A DNA stretch of 64,000 bases from Bolinopsis microptera (taxonomy: Eukaryota; Ctenophora; Tentaculata; Lobata; Bolinopsidae). Positions 21,901 to 33,900 of this stretch are shown here, one piece after another. The notes under the pieces are model-generated. The model did no database searches and had not been told where the DNA came from. It was given only the letters and a program-made list of their open reading frames with translations. The translations under genes were made by a program, and so were the position numbers. Within the stretch, counting starts at the first letter, position 1. Each line of letters opens with the position of its first letter. The stretch covers positions 7,554,635 through 7,618,634 of the forward strand of contig NC_087079.1 in the NCBI RefSeq assembly GCF_026151205.1, written 5' to 3'.

Positions 21901-24900
21901 AAATAGAATTTCGGGGAACCAACCGGTTATGATATTAACAATCAGGAACACTTCAGACTTTCTGCATCATAAGTAAGACTAGAAAGATCTAAATCCAATA
22001 TTCTAAACATTCAATACCTTTGGTTTTATAGCAAATCTTGTGATATCCTGCATATCACTATGAATATTCGCATAATTAATCCCAGAAATGAGGACATCGC
22101 CAGTTTTGTAATAATAAAGGGCACTTTAAAGCGGTAAATGGCTACACAATATTTTGTCTGCAGCCTGTAAGGGGCCTGGCCTGTGTAGTGTGTACGTGAT
22201 TTTAGCTTTCCCTTAGCCCTACTCCAGTTCGCATGTACAAGAATTGCGCACTGAGAAATGTTCGTTATTTTCAACATTTTAAAAATTTGCAACTTTTTTT
22301 TAAAGCGTGCTAAGTATTATGATTTATAAATATTCAAATAAGCAGTCAAAGAAACGAAGTGCTACCCTTAAATGGTCAGGACTAATTCTTCTGACTTTCA
22401 TTTTGCTTATTAATTCCTTGATAATCTAACTATTATCGAAATCAAGAAATTAGGACCCTAAAATAAGTGAACGTACCAAGCTGTACATTGTCAAAAATTC
22501 AAAGAATGTACAGTACAAGGTACCTTTAAATTAGATGTACAATGAGTACACTCTTCTACAGTTAGGAATAGTTTACAAGGCATTTCAACACTGAATTTGA
22601 TATGATGCTAACTAGTAGTAGAAGCAACAGTAAAAGTATAGTAAAATTAGTAGCGTTTGTAAAAGTAAGAGAGCCAATAAAAGCAACAGGTAAATTAATA
22701 GTAACAGAGAAATTAACCAAGTATAAAGAATATTATTAATATTATGAGCATAATATAATCATAGTTATTAGTATTATAATTATATAATTAAGTATAAATA
22801 TCAAACCTAAAGTGAACTCTGCGATGCTGAGACCACAATCCGCGGCTGTCTTCAAATGGAACAGAGCACTCTTGTTATCAGCCGTTTTATCCTCTTCAAA
22901 CCGTCCCATGTAGTGGTAGAGAGCCAGATCAAAGTGCACCTGTCAGAGGTTAACAGACTTCAAACACAAGGAAATATTCTTAAAAGGGCTGTTCGTTACG
23001 ATGCCGAATGAGATGACATTAATTGAAGTTCTTTGAAGAGGACCTCAAGTGATTATCTGACATGAAAACATCCAGTTTTTCTATATTATCCTCTTATTAG
23101 CTAATTAAATGCAGTTGCTATAGATATCTGCTGGTTGAAAATATTGAATCAAATGTAATTCTGATATCTTATCGGAGATGAATGCTGCCTTGTTCATTCT
23201 AGTGTGTTTCTTACCATATTATAATATGTATTGTGTTATGCATAATCGGGATAATCTTAATATTCACGTGCATATTATAAACATTACAATTCTGTATTCT
23301 ACAATTATACTAGTTTATACACTGTTTAACGAGATTTATCATAATATATTTATCATAATATGAGCCAAATTTCTGATTTTTGTTTCGAATGTTCAAGTAT
23401 ATCTACTAAAATTACCATATCCTCTCCGCGAATTTTATCTGTAAGTTTGAGATTGGATAAAAGCGCGGCATTATTTTTAGGTCAATGAAGATATCCTGAC
23501 TTTAATGTGAAAATATAGCTTTCTAAAATGATTCGGTGAAACTATTTTACAAGTAAGAGGGCTAATAGCATGATTATTAATATGTACTTAAAGTACCACA
23601 TAGTATAGTATGTAATGTGTATGAGCTGTATATCGTATAATCTTCACTATAAATTAAAATAAAGAAAAGAAGTAACCTGTCCCAGTATGGTAGCCCGTTC
23701 CTCCTTCTCCTTAATAGGAGCCCTTGTGTCCATTATATCGCTAGTACTGATATCGCACGTGTCGCTAGTACTGATATCGCACGTGTCGCTAGTACTGATA
23801 TCGCACGTGCGCTTGCGCGAGCTGGTGGCTTTCATCACACAGGAGGGACGCCTGTTGTTTGAGCCGTACAGCTGTGATCTTTTTAGCTCCTCCTGGTTGA
23901 GAAATGTAAGGGTGGTTTAACCAGATTTAACAATGAATTTAATAAAGATTTTATAAGCCAACCATGTATTTATTCTGTGAATAACTAAGTTACAAAAGTC
24001 ACGTTTGAAAAGCACGTGGACCAATAATAATTTCACAAAAGCTTTTATGTAATAGAAATTTCGATATTACTTATTTTAATTATAATTGATTATAATAAAT
24101 TTAAATTAGAACATACTGTGTCCCAGGCCTGATCGGGGGTATCTTCAGGAGCATCAAAACTGCTAGACGGCAAGCGAATCTTTGGTATTTGCTGCCCCAC
24201 TCCACCAACATTGTTCAGGTTAAACTGGTTTTCCTGGTAATTGTTATCACATGCTATTAATGTTACAGATAAACTATTGGAAAATATCGTGTCTTATTAT
24301 ATCAGGTAACAACGTTTTTGAATGTGATAGAAATGACCTGTTGGATATTCCGCCGGTTTAAGGCACTAACAAGCTTTGATATTCGACTTAACAGCTCAAA
24401 TTTCTAAATTTTATAAGTATAATATGAATAGTGAATATACAATTTTCTATTCTTAATAAACAATTTCCACGCCGTTGTCCTATCATTGCAGAATTATGCT
24501 AACAAGTCATGAGAGTATGTTGGAACCTCGCCAAAAAGTTGAAACAAATAAAGTACCTTTCTACCGATAGAACCCTCGTCAATACCGCTGTCAATAAAAA
24601 CATCCCTCTCAACTGTAGACTTCCCCTCACTTTCCATAGAGCTGAGCGAGCTACTCCCTGTCACGTGGGTTGTATGTTAATTGTCACGTGATTTGTATGT
24701 TAATTGTCACGTGGGTTGTATATTAATTGTCACGTGATTTGTATGTTAATTGTCACGTGGGTTGTATATTAATTGTCACGTGATTTGTATGTTGATTGTC
24801 ACGTGGTTTGTATGTTAATTGTCACGTAAATTGTAACATTTGTAATGTTTTTTTTAATAACAACTTTTCTTGAGGTTTAAAAACCTTAATTTGAATCGTT

Positions 24901-27900
24901 TAACGAACCAACGAATCCTTTAAAATATCCTAATTTAAATTGTAAAACAAACTTACTCAGGCAAGTTTTTCCGTCCCCAGTAGTGGTTGTTCGTTTCCTC
25001 TCCTTGGTAGTTAAATCGAACCTGCTTAGTCCTGGGGAAAAGGTCAAAGTAAGGTAAAAGTTATTTTTATTCTATTATTAGTCATCACTACGCTCTAAAT
25101 TATTGAACAACTATTGAACAATTATAGAACAACCTCCCATTTCACTTACAAAATCCATTGATGACGTTAAAATGTACCCGATAATCTTAAGTTATAAATA
25201 AGCATATCATAATTTTATGTATAATACGCCATGAAGCTTAATAAGCTAATATATTACTGCAATATATTACTGTCACATTGCAGCCACAAACCTACTATAA
25301 CCCAAAGATACAAAAAGCCTCACCTAAAGCCTCACATATAACATTACAGCGGTGTGTGTTGAAAAAGAGAGCAATACCCTTAGTGGCCAGATTACCACTC
25401 CCGTACCCCTCCCCACTGTAGGTGTGTATCTGGGGGTCCGTGTACAGGTCTCCTACTCCCTGTACATCTACCACCATGCACTTGTGCCCCGACGCTTCAA
25501 ACGTAAAGTGGGAAAATGCCTGCGGAGGGAATTGTGTGAGGGAATGCCTGCGGAGGGAGATGTGTGAGGGAATGCCTGCGGAGGGGGATGTGTGAGGGAA
25601 TGCCTGCGGAGGGAGATGTGTGAGGGAATGCCTGCGGAGGGAGATGTGTGAGGGAATGCCTGCGGAGGGAGATGTGTGAGGGAATGCCTGCGGAGGGAGA
25701 TGTGTGAGGGAATGCATGCGGAGGGAGATGTGTGAGGGAATGCCTGCGGAGGGAGATGTGTGAGGGAATGCCTGCGGAGGGAGATGTGTGAGGGAATGCC
25801 TGCGGAAGGAGATGTGTGAGGGAATGCCTGCGGAGGGAGATGTGTGAGGGAATGCCTGCGGAGGGAGATGTGTGAGGGAATGCCTGCGGAGGGAGATGTG
25901 TGAGGGAATGCCTGCGGAGGGAGATGTGTGAGGGAATGCCTGCGGAGGGAGATGTGTGAGGGAATGCCTGCGGAGGGAGATGTGTGAGGGAGTGCCTGCG
26001 GAGGGAGATGTGTGAGGGAATGCCTGCGGAGGGAGATGTGTGAGGGAATGCCTGCGGAGGGAGATGTGTGAACTACATGTTGGATGCCAAATTAGTAATG
26101 TACAGAGTGATAGTTATAATTAGGGTGCAACTGTAATCGGTTGAATGGGTTTTGTAAAAGAATAGCCATCATGGTCTTTTAACAGCTGTGGAAACGTTAA
26201 TCTGATTCTAAATTCTAATAAGGTTCAGATACGATAAATCTAGCGGTCGACCTCATGACCAGAAAAGTGGCCGTATTTCTTATTTGAAATCTAATTGTGA
26301 GTCTAGCACATGATCAGATAATGCTGGGCTCTTAGAGTGTTATATTACAAACATCGCGTGACTCTGCTACTCTCGACTGTGTGAGGTCATCACTCTGTGT
26401 TGTTCCTTTCTCTGTGCTTTGTTGTAGCCTTGGATCTTAAATTTAACTTACTTTTTCATTTTCGAATTCGGTCGCCGAACGTGAGGTGCGATCTGTGTCA
26501 TTTTTTGATAATTGGGGGTCGTTCACATATTACGTAATCAATATTTTAGCAACTTTTACCCCTCTACCCCCTCCGTAATCAACCGTTATCAACCGTTATC
26601 AACCGTAATTAAGACCCCCCCCCCCCTCCTGACAGCAATATTACGTAATTATGGCCTGACCCCCGGCCCCCCCCCCCCCCCTTGATTTTTTCCCCTAGAA
26701 AACACTTTTCTCTACGTCTCATGCTACCCTTATCATGCTATCATGATGAGCCGACATCATTGTTATGATATCCGCCAACCACCTTCTAAACTACTTACCA
26801 TTAGTATTAGTATTATAGTCGGATATTCGATCTATTTCTAAATTTTATCACTATCAGAGTGCAATTGAGTGCAATTTGAATTCAATATTGTCACATTTTT
26901 ATTATTCTAGAGGGCAAAAAAGAAAATTTTGAGTACGTAATCAACGACCACCCCCCCCCCCCCCTCCCCCGTAATCAACCGTAAGCATTTGGAAACCCCT
27001 CCCCCTCGGCTGATTACATAATATGTGAACGACCCCTTGATGTCTAATCATATTGTCTGATTTTCCTAACCAAATACAAATAATTGCTCCCTACTTTCAT
27101 ACTATCAATAAATAATATATATTATATTGATACAATATACAAATTATTGAAAAGTATATTACTCCCACTTCTAGTTATGGAAGAAACAATTCTACTAATG
27201 CTGAAGGATGAAGATCCCCTCAATGTTTCCAAGCAGTTACTTGTTGCTGATAGCGCAATGTTTCGCTATCTAATAGAAGAGATGCACCAAGTGGAACTCG
27301 AATTTGATGATTTCTTGGCGGAAAATGTAACGCTGTTTATCACTCTGTTGGATGATAGGGAGCTGGGGAATGTACATAACGGAAACTTCAGGGAGTTAAA
27401 TAAACTTGCGGAAGTATTTGTTATAGATTGGATGAAGGAAGAGTGTAGACAGTGGTTAAAGAAGAAGGCGGAATGTGCAAGGACGGTTTGTGTTTGAAGA
27501 ATGCATGTACACTATCAGGAAATGGGATAATAAAGCTATGATGAACGTTTTATTGTCGGAATTAACGCATCAAGACAACTCGTCTTTTGTGTTGGAATAT
27601 ATGACGGGTTTAGATGAACAGGACACCGGTCAAATAGACAATATGATAGTTCTCGGAGGGAGCAATACTGAGCCGTTCCTTCGTACTATTCTAGCGAACT
27701 TGGAAGGAAAGGTGAAACTGGACGAGAATTTGAAGTATCTCCTCCAGCAGATGAATCTAGCCCTGAGTTTCGAACAAAACAAGGAACTTTATCTTGAGGT
27801 TTATAAGACAATTGAAAACCTACCAGAAATATCAGTAGGTGATATAAAATGTGTTCTCCAGTTGTCGACGAAAACAACTTCATTAGTCAGTTCCCGTAGT

Positions 27901-30900
27901 GAAGCAAGAAGGTTGAGAACTACTGAGGTGGATGATACGAAGAAATATGTAGACTTAGTGATCAGTTGTAAAAAGATAACAGATATCACAGACGCAGTTC
28001 TGGGTAACAAGGTGACGTCTGTGTTTGTTGTTGTTGAACTGCTGCTCCGTGTTTACTACATCAAAACACCCAGTACAGAGGAGACACGAGTATTCATGAC
28101 AACACTAGAGGAATGTTGCAAGGAGAAAAAACTGCAGAAAGTATCGAAAATATTTTTGGGAATAGTAATCAACGCCTGAAACTATTCTCCAAAAGTACAA
28201 AAGGTTGAACTTATCGCAATTTTGAATGAGATAACGAACAATGATAATCTCTCAACCCACCATGAGAACATACTCATTAAAAGTGATCAGTATATCGACG
28301 TGTCACCAATATCAGCACAAAGATTAGTCAGTACTGTGAAACATGCTATGACAGGAGATAAGAGTATGCCAGTAGGTACTGTGTACAAGCGTCTCTTTAC
28401 ATTCCGACATCCCAGCACAGTGGAGTGTACAGAAGCTGGTAAATGTGGTTTTATATTAAGAGGCAGTAAACAAGACGAGGATAGTTATATAGAAGAACTG
28501 TCTACTAACAGTGAAGACTACGAGGGTACAGGACTACATCTACACGATGTCGTGTCTGGTAGTGACATGTACAGGTATAGCTGTATAGGATATGCTCAGG
28601 TAACACAGCTCCTGATAACATTATTCAAGTGGCAGGACGGTGGTGGGGGTGGGAGTGGTGGTTACCAGATGTAACTAACTGGGTGTATAAACAGCACTGT
28701 GTTGAGTATGACATATCTGATTACGTTGTTACTAAAAGATAACAAGTTCGATTTTAAAACAGAATTAGTATTAACTATTAGCTAGATATACAATTCGGCT
28801 CGATTTCGTAATATCAGAGTATCAGTTAGATCAATATTTATTTAGTTTCTTTTATAGTTCATTTAGTAGTTTAGTTCAAATACTTGAAAATTGCACGTAA
28901 TTTTCTTGTATTTTACTCTTGTACAGAACGTGTTGAATGCAAAATATTGGGTATGCGTGCCAATCGCTATGTTATTTTAGTTGCATGATTCAAAATATTC
29001 AATGTTGTTGACAGTATTGTGAACTATTTTCAGTTTCGTAAATGATTTTAGTGAATAACACTAGTAGCAGTATATTGACAAATCAACACAAATTATTTGT
29101 AAGAATGACATTTTATTGTTCTACTTTCAAAACGTTACAATTACTAGCAGGAACCCGTATAATATAACCCTAAACGGTGTCAAGACTCAAGAGACTAAAA
29201 TAATTATTACCTATTTAATTGGCGTTTTTGACACCACTTGGGGGTCCAAATTTTGGGCTCTAAAATCATTATTCCTTGGCCAATTTTTATTTTTTCATGC
29301 TGATTTGTAGGCCATTAAAGCATTTGACCCAGTCAAAAAAGTTTCAGTTGTATATCTTTTACGGTTTTTGCAGAAAGTCGCGTTAAAGTTGATGCCGTGG
29401 TGTCAGTAAAATGGCACAGATATATATATATATATATATATATTTTGTAGCTGTACTCCTACACATTAAAAGTCGGTGTTGATTAGATCTTCGAAATAAG
29501 TCTTTGCATCATTTTATTAAACATCGTTATCTGAGATAAAATTGTTCTAAAAGCAACTGGAATATTCACAAATCTTTAAAATAACTTACAAACTAGGAAA
29601 GAAAAACAAGTCTTAGGAAGACGTACAAAACTATGTGACTTAAAACGGTACAAAACTAAAATATACTGAGTAATAATCAAACGAAAAGAATATATATATA
29701 TATATATGTAGCTATTACCTTGCTAGTTATGAGTAAATTTTTGCCTTCCATCAATTGAGTGCAGCTTTCAGTTTCAAAATTTTCAGTTTATTCAGATTTT
29801 TCGTTTTCGATATTGCAAATTTTTAATAAATCATGTTCAGATTATGGTGATAATGGATGTAAAGGTACTTCAACCGAATTAACAATCCAACCGTGTGTAT
29901 GACGTGTCCCAGTAGCCAATCATAATATATGTATTTCTACCGGTGGCACATACTGGATGGCGGTTAGATGAGTACACTACTCTCACAAGCATCTCGAGTC
30001 TCTCGGTGATCCTGCCTCCACACCACACTCAGTCTGGACTCCCTTCCGGCCGACCGAACTATTTTCCTAATATCTCCTAATATAACTTTGATCGAACAAG
30101 CCTAAATTCATGATGCACTATAAACTTGATTTGAGACAGAAATTTTAGACAATTTATCTGCTTACGTGTAATTTCAAACTCTTATCAGTTACCATGTCTT
30201 TTATCTAATTTTTATCAGCAGATTTATAAATCTGCTGTTCATTTGTAGCTATTACCTTGCTAGTTATGAGTAAATTTTTGCCTTCCATCAATTGAGTGCA
30301 GCTTTCAGTTTCAAAATTTTCAGTTTATTCAGATTTTTCGTTTTCGATATTGCAAATTTTTAATAAATCATGTTCAGATTATGGTGATAATGGATGTAAA
30401 GGTACTTCAACCGAATTAACAATCCAACCGTGTGTATGACGTGTCCCAGTAGCCAATCATAATATATGTATTTCTACCGGTGGCACATACTGGATGGCGG
30501 TTAGATGAGTACACTACTCTCACAAGCATCTCGAGTCTCTCGGTGATCCTGCCTCCACACCACACTCAGTCTGGACTCCCTTCCGGCCGACCGAACTATT
30601 TTCCTAATATCTCCTAATATAACTTTGATCGAACAAGCCTAAATTCATGATGCACTATAAACTTGATTTGAGACAGAAATTTTAGACAATTTATCTGCTT
30701 ACGTGTAATTTCAAACTCTTATCAGTTACCATGTCTTTTATCTAATTTTTATCAGCAGATTTATAAATCTGCTGTTCATTTGTAGCTATTACCTTGCTAG
30801 TTATGAGTAAATTTTTGCCTTCCATCAATTGAGTGCAGCTTTCAGTTTCAAAATTTTCAGTTTATTCAGATTTTTCGTTTTCGATATTGCAAATTTTTAA

Positions 30901-33900
30901 TAAATCATGTTCAGATTATGGTGATAATGGATGTAAAGGTACTTCAACCGAATTAACAATCCAACCGTGTGTATGACGTGTCCCAGTAGCCAATCATAAT
31001 ATATATATATATATATCGTCTCGCTTTATATATAGTAAGATTGGCTATCTCAGATCATAAGTAGAATTTTGACATGATTAATAAAAATTAAAAACAATAA
31101 CGTTCGTATTCTTTCGTATCAATTATGAAATTTTCGAGAATTAGTGGCAGATTTGGTTTTCTGAACTTATTTTTTCGCGATGTTTCTTCAAGTGTTTTAT
31201 GAGGTTGCTATTTGCTATCTATTTTGTGCCCGATGAAGTCAGCAAGCAGGTTAGCATGTCTTCAATAATATCCCTAGTAACCAGCTGCTTGTAGAATCTG
31301 TCTTAAGGTCTTAATACGGGAAATTCCAAACACTTTTAAAATCTTGTTTTTCAACTACTCCTCCCACAGATTCCACAAATATAAATTATAATGATTTATC
31401 AGTTGTAGTAGCCTGTAGTAGCCTGTAGCAGCCTGTAGCAGCCTGTAGCAGCCTGTAGCAGTCTGTAGCAGTCTGTAGCAGCCTGTAGCAGCCTGTAGCA
31501 GCCTGTAGCAGCCTGTAGCAGCCTGTAGCAGCATGTAGCAGCCTGTAGTAGCCTGTAGCAGTCTGTAGTAGCCTGTAGTAGCCTGTAGCAGCCTGAAGTA
31601 GCCTGTAGTAGCCTGTAGCAGCCTGTAGCAGCCTGTAGCAGCCTGTAGTAGCCCCTGTCAACAAGATGTGAACATCTCGCCATCTAACCAGAAACTTCAC
31701 GGTCAATTAGCTCGCCCAGTAAGATTATAGTGCCCAGGTGTGTACACTGTACCTGTAGTATAAAGCCAATTATATACACATAATATATAATTTATCGGCC
31801 GGGTGGTGTAGTGGTAACACGGTCGCCTCCCAAGCAGAAGACCTGGGTTCAAATCCGGTCGGATGCAAGTCGGCTAGTAACCAAGCTGTGATTTGGTACA
31901 GCTTCGGCTGGTGATACACACTCTCTGGCTCGTAGGACTAACCCCCGTCCCCCCTACAGCTAGTATAGTGCCTCGGCACAGAGTGGCTTAGGGTTACTGA
32001 AAAGGAGATAAGCACCTCAGGCCATCCCAACGTTCGGGAGAGACCTGGCCTTGTATCTTGTTGTTGTAATATATAATGAGGGGCACTCAGAATTAAATTG
32101 TGTTCTGTTTGGAATGAGCGAGGTCATATTTTCGCACCGTTTTAACTACGAAAATGTGTTTTCGAATATAATAGGCGGGTTTATACTTTTGCATTTCAAC
32201 TGCGATAGTGAAGTCCCGGCCGTAGGCACGGGTTACACTAGTATACACATTACACATAATACCAGTCCGACATGTTATGCAAATGAGATGATCACCTGTG
32301 AGAGGTACAAATCTCCAGGTGGTCCAAACTTCTTCACTGGTCTAGAAGTCTGAATACTTCTTCACTGTTCTAGAAATCTCACATACCCTCTCATAGTTTG
32401 ATGAGGGCTAACTCTTAGACGCTCTAAAGTCACGACAATTCGGCTTCATGACAGAGTTGTGTATAATATTATACATATTTATATTCCATTCGGACACGAA
32501 GGGAAACACACCATGTTCGGCTTGAATCCTTCGTAAATATATATATATATTATGATTGGCTACTGGGACACGTCATACACACGGTTGGATATATATATAT
32601 ATGTATAAACTACATCTTTACAGCCTAACAAATTATTTGTTACATAGTAGTGATTAGTGTTGAAAGCATTATAATTGTAGTATTAGATTTTTGGTATGAT
32701 CGAGATTGATTGCTAATATATATATATAATATAATATATAATATGATTGCGCTTGGAGAGAAATGTTACCAGTGCTCTAAAACGCTCTATTATATTAGTA
32801 TATTAATGAGCTTACACATGGTAAGAGGGTACGGACCTCTATGAAATTGTAATGAGACTTTCGTTTAAATACTCGACTTAATCTGAGCCAGGTTTTGAAC
32901 CGATCAGGGTTGCTTCACTTCTTATCACATTCACATTATACAGTCAGTTTGGTATGTAGCTGTACTGTTATGTAAGTTGAGTAAATATTTAATCTAATAA
33001 CAACAAATTATTTCTAACAGCAGACAATATTAGTTACATTTTATTAATGCTTTTCAAACAAAGTTAAAACGAATTCTTCATGTATAGTAGTGCATCCTGG
33101 GTTTGGACAGGATATGACCCGTTTAAAATATTTCCATCACGTTACATTACATAATTCTCAATAAATGTAATAGATTTGTAGTGTTGTAATTAGTATTATG
33201 ATTTTAATACGCTATCAGTTACCTGGGGAGTGTTCCGGCAAATATGCTGAGAGTTGCTTTCCACATAACCACTGTTGGAGTTGTACTTCACATACTCACC
33301 CTCTGAAACACGTACAAATTAAACAGTGTTTCCCTCTGAAACACGTACAAATTAAACAGTGTTTCCCTCTGAAACACGTACAAATTAAACAGTGTTTCCC
33401 TCTGAAACACGTACAAATTAAACAGTGTTTCCCTCTGAAACACGTACAAATTAAACAGTGTTTTGTAGCTTCAAGCTGAAATTATTGAGAAAACATATAT
33501 ATGGGGGGGGGGGGATAAGCCTGGCCCATTGATACCCATGCCCATTTGACCAAAAGTTGAGGAATAAATGGGCATAATTTTCATAACTTAAAATTAAAAT
33601 TAAAAATTTCTCACAATAGGTGGAAAAAAGTCCAAAATCGCCGAAAAAGGGGACGTTTTTCTCCCCTTTTCGACTCTCGGAAGCGTGAACCTACCTATAA
33701 CAGACTCCACGTGATACAAAGGACTGTCGGGCCTATCAACAAGCTCAACTATCATCATCTGCATGATGTCTATCTTCTTGGGAGGATTAGCTTTGTTGTA
33801 TTCCTCAGACCAGAATTTTGCGTCCATTTGCAGCTGAATGTCGTCAAAATACGCCTGTCTGTAACGATCATTTTCAATATTTTGAAGCATACTGAACGTA

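Noticed and set aside
25295-25717. A single 140-residue gene with a PPQAFPH repeat N-terminus
   Set aside because: The C-terminal part is EEF2K exon 6 plus readthrough into intron 6; the N-terminal repeats are the tandem acceptor array, normally intronic.
29708-31002. Hammerhead-ribozyme retrozyme
   Set aside because: I searched both strands of the unit by eye for CTGATGA and GAAA cores and found none.
31386-31706. Tyr/Leu/Gln repeat proteins on the minus strand
   Set aside because: A 10-bp repeat read in successive frames; no non-repeat coding support.
31797-31868. Functional tRNA-Gly gene
   Set aside because: A and B boxes are present but the acceptor stem does not pair and a SINE body and tail follow.
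33198-33479. Plus-strand protein with KHVQIKQCFPL repeats
   Set aside because: It is the antisense of EEF2K exon 5 and its acceptor array.
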